From Cereibacter azotoformans (GTDB taxonomy: Bacteria > Pseudomonadota > Alphaproteobacteria > Rhodobacterales > Rhodobacteraceae), in the NCBI GenBank assembly GCA_017599285.1, contig JAGFXX010000001.1, positions 124,001 to 188,000 on the forward strand: DNA of 64,000 nt. The letters are read 5' to 3'. Position 1 is the first letter of the stretch. The number at the start of each line of letters is the position of its first letter. Below are positions 57,360-64,000 of this stretch, piece by piece. Both the position numbers and the translations under genes were made by a program. The notes under the pieces are model-generated. The model made no database searches. It was not told where the DNA came from and was given only the letters and a program-made list of their open reading frames with translations.

Positions 57360-58745
57360 TCAGGCCACGGCGCTTCGCTCGATCGTGACCTGGTTCCGCC
57401 CGCCCGATTTCGCGATCAGAAGCGCGCTGTCGGCGCGGTTGACCACTTGATCCACCGTCTCGACCCGGCGCCCCCCGTCATCCAGCGAGAAGGCGAGACC
57501 GACCGAGATCGTCACCCGCAGGCTGCCGCCGCAGGGGAGGCTCACGGGCTGTTCCTCGATGGCCTCGCGCAGCCGTTCGGCCACCGCGCGGGCCTCGTCG
57601 GGACGCCGGACGTCGGGCAGAGCCACCAGAAACTCCTCGCCGCCGATCCGGGCGATCAGGTCGCCGGGGCGGAGGTTGGCGTGAAGCCGCCGCGCCACCT
57701 CGACCAGCACGGCGTCACCCGCCCCGTGGCCCCAGCGGTCGTTCACCGACTTGAAGCGGTCAAGATCGATCACCATCACCGCGAACCGCTCGCCGGCCGC
57801 CTGCGCCCTTTCGGCCACGGCCGCGAGATGCGCGCCGGCGTAGCGGCGGTTGTAGAGCCCCGTCAGCGGATCGACGACCGCAAGGCGCAGCCCGTTCTGC
57901 AGGGTGGCCCGCGTGGCGTCGGCCCGGCGCTTGCGGCGCAGGAGGTTCCTCAGCCGGAGCCGGGCCTCGCGCGGGTCGAAGGTCGCCGGCAGCAGGTCGT
58001 TCGCGCCGAGGTCGTAGGCCATCGCGGCGCCTTCGCCCGCCACCTCGCCCCGGACGATGCAGACGGCCGCGTGCCGCGTCCCCGCCCGGCTCCGCAGGTC
58101 GGACATGAGCCGCAGCCCGCCCCCGGGGCCGTCGAGGTCGGCATCGATCAGGAAGATGTCGGGGGTGGTGCCGCCCTCGGCCAGCGCCTCCTCGCGGCTC
58201 TGGACCAAGAGGCGGTCCGGCATCAGCGCCTGCAGCTCCTTCCGCCAGCGCATCGCAAGCTCGGTCCGGCCGGCGACCAGCGCGATCAACCCCGGTCCCT
58301 CGAAGGCCTCCGCCTGCTCGGCAAGGCCGAGCGCCCGGAGCGCCGCGCCGCGGATCGCCCCCTCTCCGGGCGTGTCGCGCAGCCGCATCAGCCGCCGCAG
58401 CCGCGCCATCAGCACCAGATCGTCCACCGGCTTGGCCATGTAATCGTCCGCCCCCTCGGCCAGCGCCTCGAGCCGGATCCCGGCATCGCGCGAGGCCGAG
58501 ATCATGATCACCGGGATGTCGCGGGTGACCGGGTCCCTGCGCAGCCGGCGCAGCACCTCGATCCCGTCCAGGTCCGGCAGGCTGCAGTCGAGAAGGATGA
58601 GGTCGGGGATCTCCGCCCGCGCCAACGTCAGGCACGAGGCCCCGTCGCCCGCCAGAAGCGGACGGTAGCACGCCGCCGCCAGCTTGACCTTGAGGACGAT
58701 GCGGTTCGTCGCAACATTGTCCGTAATAAGAACCTTCCCGCCCAT
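57360..58745 (-). CDS. pleD: PleD-type diguanylate cyclase response regulator
   Basis: A 461-residue protein with receiver 1 (about 1-120; Asp53 in LLDCSLPDLDG and Lys105 in MAKPVDD), receiver 2 (about 140-270; weak, IFLIDADLDGPGGG without the usual Lys) and a GGDEF domain with GGEEF at 368-372 and the inhibitory I-site RPGD at 359-362. It makes c-di-GMP when phosphorylated on receiver 1. Layout and length match Caulobacter PleD. ATG 58745 gives MGGKVLITDNVATNR. A DUF3572 gene is divergent. Confidence 0.92.
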   Translation of the reverse strand: MGGKVLITDNVATNRIVLKVKLAAACYRPLLAGDGASCLTLARAEIPDLILLDCSLPDLDGIEVLRRLRRDPVTRDIPVIMISASRDAGIRLEALAEGADDYMAKPVDDLVLMARLRRLMRLRDTPGEGAIRGAALRALGLAEQAEAFEGPGLIALVAGRTELAMRWRKELQALMPDRLLVQSREEALAEGGTTPDIFLIDADLDGPGGGLRLMSDLRSRAGTRHAAVCIVRGEVAGEGAAMAYDLGANDLLPATFDPREARLRLRNLLRRKRRADATRATLQNGLRLAVVDPLTGLYNRRYAGAHLAAVAERAQAAGERFAVMVIDLDRFKSVNDRWGHGAGDAVLVEVARRLHANLRPGDLIARIGGEEFLVALPDVRRPDEARAVAERLREAIEEQPVSLPCGGSLRVTISVGLAFSLDDGGRRVETVDQVVNRADSALLIAKSGGRNQVTIERSAVA

Positions 58746-58865
58746 TACGTTTGTATTCCTGCCTCGCCAGGCCCACAGATTGGGGCGGAAACGGTTAAAA
58801 CTTCCTTTCGGATCTACCGTGGATGTGCTTTGACCGGGGCGCGCAGAATGACACGGGGGATCATC

Positions 58866-59144
58866 ATGCGGCAACAAATCGCCGAGACGCTGGCGCTGGA
58901 GGCCCTCGGCTGGATCGCGGCCCAGGAGGGGTTGCTCGACGCCTTCCTCCACATGAGCGGCGCCACGATCGAGGATGTCCGCCGCGACGCCGGAAAGCCG
59001 GCCTTCCTGATCGGCGTGCTCGACTTCCTCATGGCGGAAGATGCCCGCGTCATGAGCTTTTGCGACGCGCATGGGCACGATTATGAGGCGCCGATGCGCG
59101 CACGCGCCGCACTGCCGGGCGGTAGGGCCCATCATTGGACATGA
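58866..59144 (+). CDS. DUF3572 protein
   Basis: A 92-residue DUF3572 protein: MRQQIAETLALEALGWIAAQ then EGLLDAFLHMSGATIEDVRRDAGKPAFLIGVLDFLMAEDARVMSFCDAHG. It is all-helical and has no assigned function. It is divergent from pleD, an arrangement found in other alphaproteobacteria, which suggests but does not prove a link to the cell-cycle signalling genes. Confidence 0.85.
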   Translation: MRQQIAETLALEALGWIAAQEGLLDAFLHMSGATIEDVRRDAGKPAFLIGVLDFLMAEDARVMSFCDAHGHDYEAPMRARAALPGGRAHHWT

Positions 59145-59202
59145 TCCCGTTGCAAAGGTTTTGCAGCTTGCGCACTGTTTCCGCGCGTAGGGAGGACGCG
59201 AC

Positions 59203-59898
59203 ATGATCCACGGCATCATCTTCGACAAGGACGGCACCCTGTTCGACTTCCGCCGGAGCTGGGGGGCATGGTCCGCTCATCTGCTGCGCGAGATCGCCGC
59301 GGACGAGGGCCAGGCGCGCGGGCTCGCGGAGGCGATCGGATACGACATGGAGACGGGCGCCTTCGCCCCCTGGAGCCCGGTGATCGCCTCGACCGCCGAC
59401 GAGATCGCCGACCGGCTTTTGCCGCTGCTGCCGGGCTGGGACAAGCGCGCGCTGGTGACACGGATGAACCTGCTCGCGGCCGGGGCAGAGATGTCCGAGG
59501 CGGTGCCGCTGGCGCCGCTGCTGGCCGCCTTGCGGGCGCGCGGGCTGAAGATCGGCCTGGCCACCAACGATTCCGAGGCTCCTGCGCGGGCCCACCTTGG
59601 CCGGCACGGGCTGACCGAGCTTTTCGACTTCATCGCGGGCGCGGATTCGGGCCATGGCGGCAAGCCCGAGCCGGGAATGCTGCTGGCCTTCGCCGACCGC
59701 GTGGGCATCGCGCCGGGCAATGTCGTGATGGTGGGGGACTCCGCGCATGACCTGCTGGCCGGGCGGGCGGCCGGCATGAGGACGGTGGCGGTCCTGACCG
59801 GAATCGCGGTGGCCGAAGAGCTGTCGGAACATGCCGATGTGATCCTGCCCGACATCGGCGGCCTTGCCGACTGGATCGACGGCCTCGCCGCCGCCTGA
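59203..59898 (+). CDS. HAD-superfamily phosphatase (phosphoglycolate phosphatase-like)
   Basis: A 231-residue HAD hydrolase. Motif I FDKDGTLFDF, motif II LATNDS, motif III around GKPEP and motif IV VVMVGDSAHDLLAG are intact, with an alpha-helical cap between motifs I and II. The best match is the Gph/PGP-like branch, which removes phosphate from small phosphorylated molecules; the actual substrate is not certain. The ATG at 59203 follows GGGAGGACG. Confidence 0.85.
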   Translation: MIHGIIFDKDGTLFDFRRSWGAWSAHLLREIAADEGQARGLAEAIGYDMETGAFAPWSPVIASTADEIADRLLPLLPGWDKRALVTRMNLLAAGAEMSEAVPLAPLLAALRARGLKIGLATNDSEAPARAHLGRHGLTELFDFIAGADSGHGGKPEPGMLLAFADRVGIAPGNVVMVGDSAHDLLAGRAAGMRTVAVLTGIAVAEELSEHADVILPDIGGLADWIDGLAAA

Positions 59899-60001
59899 AC
59901 CGCCCGCGCCTGAGCGGACGGCCGCCGGGCATCTGGAAGCCCGCGCCCGATCGGGTTAGCGTCGCGCTCGCGCGGCAGGCGCGCCGGAGCGGCGGAAGGC
60001 G

Positions 60002-61720
60002 ATGGATCGGAACATGCGGCAGCGGCTGATGATGGCGGCGATGGGCGGGCTTGCGGGCCTCTGCCTGCATCTGCTGCTCGAGGTCTCGCAACAGAACCTC
60101 GTGCCCGAGCGGCTGGCGCTGGCGGCGACCGGCTTTGCCGCCGTCTTCTTCGGCGGCTGGCTGAGCCTGACCGGCCCGCTGCCCGTGCGGCGCGCGGCGT
60201 TGGGGGCAGGGGCCGTCGCGGCGGTCGTGACCTTCTTCCTTCTGCTGACGAGCCTGCGCTTCGACGGGACCAGCGCCATGTTCGACACGGGCGGCAGCGT
60301 CCTGCCGGTGCTGGTCCTGGCGCTGGTCCCCTTGCCCTTCCTCGTCGCGCAGGCCAGCGGCCACTGGCGCGACTATCCCACGCTCTTCACCGCCGCCTGG
60401 ACCATCGTGGTCCGCATGGCGGCGGCCTGGCTGTTCACCGGGCTCGTCTGGGTGCTGATCCTGCTGTCGGATGCGCTGCTCGAACTGGTCGGCGTGAACC
60501 TGATCGGGAAGATCACCCATTCCGAGGTGGGGCCCTGGCTCATCACCGGCCTGTCGCTGGGCGTGGCCCTGGCCGTGGTGATGGAGTTCGCCGACCTGAT
60601 CTCGCCCGCGCTGGTGCTCAAGCTGTTGCGGCTGGTGCTGCCGCCGGTGCTGCTGGTGATGGTCCTCTTCATCCTGGGCCTGCCCGCGCGCGGCTTCGAC
60701 ACGATCATCGGCAGCGTGCCCGTCGCGCAGACGCTGATCGTCATGGCGGCGACGGCGGCGCTTCTGGTGACGACGGCCGTGGACCAGAGCGACGCCGAGG
60801 CCGTGCAGGGCGCCTTCATGCGCCGGGCGACCCAGGCGCTGGCGCTGATCCTGCCGGTGCCGGCGGTGCTGGCCGGCTGGGCCCTCTGGCAGCGGGTGGA
60901 CCAGTTCGGCTGGACGCCCGAGCGGCTGGCCGGGGCGGTGGCGGCCCTCGTCGCGCTGGCCTACGGGGTGATCTACGCCGGGTCCGTCCTGTCGGGCCGC
61001 CGCTGGATGGAGCGGATACGCTCAGGCAACATGATCATGGCGCTGGCGCTGCTGGCGGCGGCCGCGGCCTGGCAGTCGCCCCTGCTCGACGCGACCCGCA
61101 TCTCGGCCCGCGACCAGCTGGCGCGGGTTCTCGACGGCCGGACCGGGCTGGCCGATCTTGATCCCTACACCATCGGCCGCTGGGGCCACGAGGGGGCCTC
61201 GGCCCTCGAGGCCCTGCAGCGCAAGGCGTCCGAGCCGGGTCAGGAGGCGCTGGCCGACCGGCTCATCCATCCGGCCGTGCCGGGGCGGGAGAGGGCGGCC
61301 GAGGATCTCTCGGTCGAGATTGCCAACCTGATGGAGGTCCGGCCCTCGGGCAAGGAGGAGATGCGCGAGGCCATCGTGGCGCGGCTGGCTCCGGCCGAGC
61401 GGAGGCTCTGGCGCGACGCCTGCCGCCAGAGCCTGCCGGATGGCCGGCCGGGCTGCGTGATGGTGGTGGGCGACTTCCTGGCCGAGCAGCCCGGCGACGA
61501 GGCGCTGGTGCTGATGCTCCGGCGCGGCGGTCTCGACATGGCGGCCTTCTCTCTGCGCGACGGGCTGCTTGAGGCGCTGTCGGTCCATTCCATCGGCCGG
61601 GGCGACTGGGGCGAGGCGGCCGAGCTGATCGCGGCGCAGCTCGACGGCGCGCCCGACATCGCGCCCGCGCCCGTGAACCGGCTGAGGCTCGGCGACACCT
61701 CGGTGATCCTGGTCCCCTGA
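60002..61720 (+). CDS. DUF4153 membrane protein
   Basis: A 572-residue protein with about ten TM helices in residues 1-370 and a soluble C-terminal part of about 200 residues. Typical DUF4153 features include ARDQLARVLDGRTGLADLDPYTIGRWGHEGASALEAL and GRPGCVMVVGDFL. The function of the family is not known. The gap upstream (59899-60001) has no recognisable feature. Confidence 0.78.
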   Translation: MDRNMRQRLMMAAMGGLAGLCLHLLLEVSQQNLVPERLALAATGFAAVFFGGWLSLTGPLPVRRAALGAGAVAAVVTFFLLLTSLRFDGTSAMFDTGGSVLPVLVLALVPLPFLVAQASGHWRDYPTLFTAAWTIVVRMAAAWLFTGLVWVLILLSDALLELVGVNLIGKITHSEVGPWLITGLSLGVALAVVMEFADLISPALVLKLLRLVLPPVLLVMVLFILGLPARGFDTIIGSVPVAQTLIVMAATAALLVTTAVDQSDAEAVQGAFMRRATQALALILPVPAVLAGWALWQRVDQFGWTPERLAGAVAALVALAYGVIYAGSVLSGRRWMERIRSGNMIMALALLAAAAAWQSPLLDATRISARDQLARVLDGRTGLADLDPYTIGRWGHEGASALEALQRKASEPGQEALADRLIHPAVPGRERAAEDLSVEIANLMEVRPSGKEEMREAIVARLAPAERRLWRDACRQSLPDGRPGCVMVVGDFLAEQPGDEALVLMLRRGGLDMAAFSLRDGLLEALSVHSIGRGDWGEAAELIAAQLDGAPDIAPAPVNRLRLGDTSVILVP

Positions 61721-61782
61721 GCCCCTTCGCCATTTGTTAACGGCGCGACGCTAGGCTTCCTGCCGACAAGGGGGTGCGGTCC

Positions 61783-62370
61783 ATGCATGGCTTGGTGAAC
61801 AGGGCGCTCGAGTGCTTTCTGCGCGACACCTACAGCCCCGCGCTCTGGGCCGAGGTGGCGCATGGCGCGCGGCTCGGCTTCGGCAGCTTCGAGCCGATGC
61901 TGATCTATGACCTCTCGCAGACAGAGGCCGTGATCCTGTCCGCCGCCTCCCGGCTCGACCGCCCGCGCGAGGCGCTGCTCGAGGATGTGGGGACCTATCT
62001 CGTCTCGCATCCCACGACCGAGCGGCTGCGCCGCCTGCTGCGCTTCGGGGGCGTGACCTTTGCCGATTTCCTGCATTCGCTCGACGATCTGCCCGACCGT
62101 GCCCGCCTCGCACTGCCCGAGCTGGAACTGCCCGACCTGCGGCTGACCGCCACGGGGCCGCATCGGTTCCGTCTGGTCTGTGCCTCGCCGATCGCGGGAA
62201 TGGGGCATGTGATGCTGGGCCTGCTGCGGGCGATGGCCGACGATTACGGCGTTCTGGTGCTGCTCGAACATCGCGGCCAGAGCGCCGAGGGCGAGGTCGT
62301 GTCGATCGCGCTTCTCGATGCGGCCTTCGCCGCGGGCCGGCCGTTCGATCTGGCGGAGCGTCTGGGCTGA
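61783..62370 (+). CDS. H-NOX (heme NO-binding) protein with substituted heme ligands
   Basis: A 195-residue H-NOX (HNOB) protein starting MHGLVNRALECFLRDTYSPALWAEV. In canonical H-NOX the proximal heme ligand is a His in an 'LDxLH' helix; here the equivalent reads FLHSLDDLPDRARLALP, with Pro104 in place of that His. The YxSxR motif that grips the heme propionates is here CASPI (133-137), keeping only the Ser. His98 lies six residues upstream but not at the normal position. Heme binding is therefore doubtful. ATG 61783 has AAGGGGG upstream and overlaps its cyclase partner by one base. Confidence 0.85.
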   Translation: MHGLVNRALECFLRDTYSPALWAEVAHGARLGFGSFEPMLIYDLSQTEAVILSAASRLDRPREALLEDVGTYLVSHPTTERLRRLLRFGGVTFADFLHSLDDLPDRARLALPELELPDLRLTATGPHRFRLVCASPIAGMGHVMLGLLRAMADDYGVLVLLEHRGQSAEGEVVSIALLDAAFAAGRPFDLAERLG

Positions 62371-63389
62371 TGGGGGCCGCGGCGACCGGGATCGGCATTG
62401 GCGCGGGCGGGCTGGACCTGCTGATGCCCATGCATCTGCGGCTCGATCCGTCGGGTGCCATCTCGGGCTGCGGGCCGACGTTGCGCAAGCTGTTCCCCGA
62501 GCCTCCGCTGGGCCGGCCCTTCTTCCATCTCTTCGAGGTGTGCCGACCCGCGGGCATCGAGACCACGTCCGCCCTCTCTGCCCGGTCCGGCACGCGGCTG
62601 CATCTGGCGGCCCGCAACGGCAGCGGCGTGTGCCTGCGCGGCGTGGTCACGCCGCTGCACGACGGGCGCGGCCTGCTGCTGAACCTCTCCTTCGGGATCT
62701 CGGTGCTCGAGGCCGTGCGCCGTCACGGGCTGACGAACGGCGATTTCGCGGCTACCGACCTGACGGTGGAACTGCTCTATCTGGTCGAGGCCAAGACCGC
62801 CGTCACCGAGGAACTCCACCGCCTGAACCGTCGGCTCGAACAGGCGCGCCGCGCCGCCGAGGAAGAGGCGCTGACGGACGAGTTGACCGGCCTGCGCAAC
62901 CGACGCGCTCTCGATCAGGCGCTCGAGGCGGCGATCCTGACGCGCCAGCCCTTCGGGCTGATGCATCTCGACCTCGATTTCTTCAAGGAGGTGAATGACA
63001 GCTTCGGCCACGCCGCGGGCGATCATGTGCTGCGAAGCGTGGCGCAGGTGCTCGCGCGCGAGACGCGCTCGGGCGATACGGTGGCGCGGATCGGCGGCGA
63101 CGAGTTCATGATGATCTTCCCCGGTGTCGCGGATGCCGAGCGTCTGAGGAAGGTTGCGCGCCGGATGATCGCCGAGGTGGACAAGCCGATCCTGTTCGAG
63201 GGCCGCCCCTGCCGCGTCGCGGCCAGCATCGGCATGACGCTCTCGGTGCTCCATGATCCGCCGGAACCGGCCCGGATCCTCGCCGATGCCGACGCCGCGC
63301 TTTATGCGGCCAAGCGGGCGGGCAGGGGGGTGGCGGTCATGCGACAGGTCGGAGGCCGGCGGCCGGCCGGCGCGCAGCCCGGCCCCTAG
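62370..63389 (+). CDS. H-NOX-associated diguanylate cyclase
   Basis: A 339-residue protein with an N-terminal HNOBA-like domain (about 15-150; HLRLDPSGAISGCGPTLRKLF), a coiled coil (about 145-175, VTEELHRLNRRLEQARRAAEEEAL) and a GGDEF domain with intact IGGDEF (GGDEF at 242-246) and I-site RSGD at 233-236. It should make c-di-GMP under control of the H-NOX partner, whose stop codon overlaps its ATG. It ends in a CTAG shared with the convergent CHAD gene (stops overlap at 63386-63389). Confidence 0.9.
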   Translation: MGAAATGIGIGAGGLDLLMPMHLRLDPSGAISGCGPTLRKLFPEPPLGRPFFHLFEVCRPAGIETTSALSARSGTRLHLAARNGSGVCLRGVVTPLHDGRGLLLNLSFGISVLEAVRRHGLTNGDFAATDLTVELLYLVEAKTAVTEELHRLNRRLEQARRAAEEEALTDELTGLRNRRALDQALEAAILTRQPFGLMHLDLDFFKEVNDSFGHAAGDHVLRSVAQVLARETRSGDTVARIGGDEFMMIFPGVADAERLRKVARRMIAEVDKPILFEGRPCRVAASIGMTLSVLHDPPEPARILADADAALYAAKRAGRGVAVMRQVGGRRPAGAQPGP

Positions 63390-64000
63390 CCGTGCGCGCC
63401 TGAGGCTTGTGCCGCCTCGTCCGTTGCAGGCCGGCCCGCGCCCTCGCTCCACCAGACCGGCATGGCGGCAAGCTCGGCCCAGATCCGCCCCGCCTTGCGC
63501 AGCGATCGGCTGTCCCCGCCTTCGCCTGCCTCCGCCCCGCCGAGCATCGCAAGATCGTTCAGATGGCCCAGCTCGTCCTGCAGATCCTTCATCCGATCGA
63601 GGAAGGTTTCCTGGGGCTCTCCCGGCCAGACCGGGCTGAAGAACTCGGCCGTGTAGCGCATCGTCTTGAGATCCTTGCGCAACTCGTGGCGCGCCTCATC
63701 CGGCATCGCCTCGAGGTCGATGCCGTGCGACAGGCAGGTGGCCCAGGCATCGCCCAGGGCACGACCGCCGATCAGCGCGGCCGGCGCCTCGGCCAGCACC
63801 TGCGCGCGGCGGCCGCCACGCGTCCAGCCCTTCCCCGCGAGCGTCTTGCCGAGCTTCGGCGTGAAACAGACCGCCTTGCGCTTCTTCAGCCGCTTGCGCA
63901 CCTTCTGCCGGATACGGTCCGTCCGCTCGGACTCCTTGCCCCGATGGTCGTCCCGCACATCGGCATCCCGCAGATCGCCGATGATGCGAAACAGGTCGCG
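63386..64000 (-). CDS. CHAD-domain protein, 5' end outside window
   Basis: The minus-strand frame is open from the right edge to 63386, about 204 codons. It carries CHAD-domain features: RDLFRIIGDLRDADVRDDHRG at the window edge, then LRKDLKTMRYTAEFF and FLDRMKDLQDELGHLNDLAML. CHAD proteins bind polyphosphate through paired basic helices. The true start lies beyond position 64000. It is convergent with the cyclase gene, and the two stop codons overlap within one CTAG. Confidence 0.82.
   Translation of the reverse strand, partial: RDLFRIIGDLRDADVRDDHRGKESERTDRIRQKVRKRLKKRKAVCFTPKLGKTLAGKGWTRGGRRAQVLAEAPAALIGGRALGDAWATCLSHGIDLEAMPDEARHELRKDLKTMRYTAEFFSPVWPGEPQETFLDRMKDLQDELGHLNDLAMLGGAEAGEGGDSRSLRKAGRIWAELAAMPVWWSEGAGRPATDEAAQASGAHG

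Overview
The window is GC-rich, densely coded chromosomal DNA from a Rhodobacter-type alphaproteobacterium. The best match from memory is the main chromosome of Cereibacter (Rhodobacter) sphaeroides; no database search was run. The inference rests on five things: FNR/FnrL boxes of the form TTGA-N6-TCAA, alphaproteobacterial LexA boxes (GTTC-N7-GTTC), a CtrA box at cckA, a pleD/DUF3572 pair, and a suf operon led by a cysteine-poor IscR. No prophage, insertion sequence, CRISPR array, tRNA or rRNA was seen. No intergenic gap exceeds about 300 bases.

Layout. 1-4.3 kb: edge of a phasin-like gene, a two-domain kinase/ATPase, a TDT-family transporter and L-2-hydroxyglutarate oxidase. 4.3-8.9 kb: a quinone block, with ubiD-ubiX leftward and ubiT-ubiU-ubiV (O2-independent ubiquinone synthesis) rightward, divergent around one FnrL box. 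9-14.5 kb: a CDF metal exporter, an RND efflux pair, and a 53-residue protein behind its own FnrL box. 14.5-19 kb: a DUF475/TerC-like membrane protein, a Xre/RES toxin-antitoxin pair with palindromic operators, GlpR, and an RsmB-type methyltransferase. 19-29.8 kb: cckA behind a CtrA box, a small sulfotransferase, recA behind a LexA box, alaS, a type II amidotransferase, typA and a YitT-like protein. 30-32.6 kb: icd, an HD hydrolase and an alpha/beta hydrolase, all leftward. 32.6-40.8 kb: iscR and the suf operon (a NifS-type desulfurase, sufB, sufC, sufD, sufS) with four small passenger genes. 40.8-52.4 kb: cobD, an orphan HTH protein, an ABC exporter, a membrane polyferredoxin, a winged-helix regulator, a Na+/H+ antiporter with a C-terminal cyclic-nucleotide-like domain, metG, a LexA-boxed imuA-like gene and an aldo/keto reductase. 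52.5-57.3 kb: three small envelope proteins, a Nudix hydrolase, DUF983, then an EF-hand protein followed by an ECF sigma factor, a probable anti-sigma factor and a CnrX/Spy-like periplasmic sensor. 57.3-64 kb: pleD, DUF3572, an HAD phosphatase, DUF4153, an H-NOX protein overlapping a diguanylate cyclase, and a CHAD-domain gene cut by the window edge.

Common threads are oxygen and redox control (three FnrL boxes, Fe-S assembly, Fe-S hydroxylation subunits UbiU/UbiV, H-NOX), SOS control (recA and imuA-like), and cell-cycle or c-di-GMP signalling (CckA, PleD, H-NOX-linked cyclase). The points most worth checking are the H-NOX protein that lacks its proximal heme histidine yet keeps its cyclase partner, the EF-hand/ECF-sigma locus, the FnrL-controlled 53-residue protein, the passenger genes and AT-rich rare-codon patch inside suf, and a repeated 3' hairpin element present three times.
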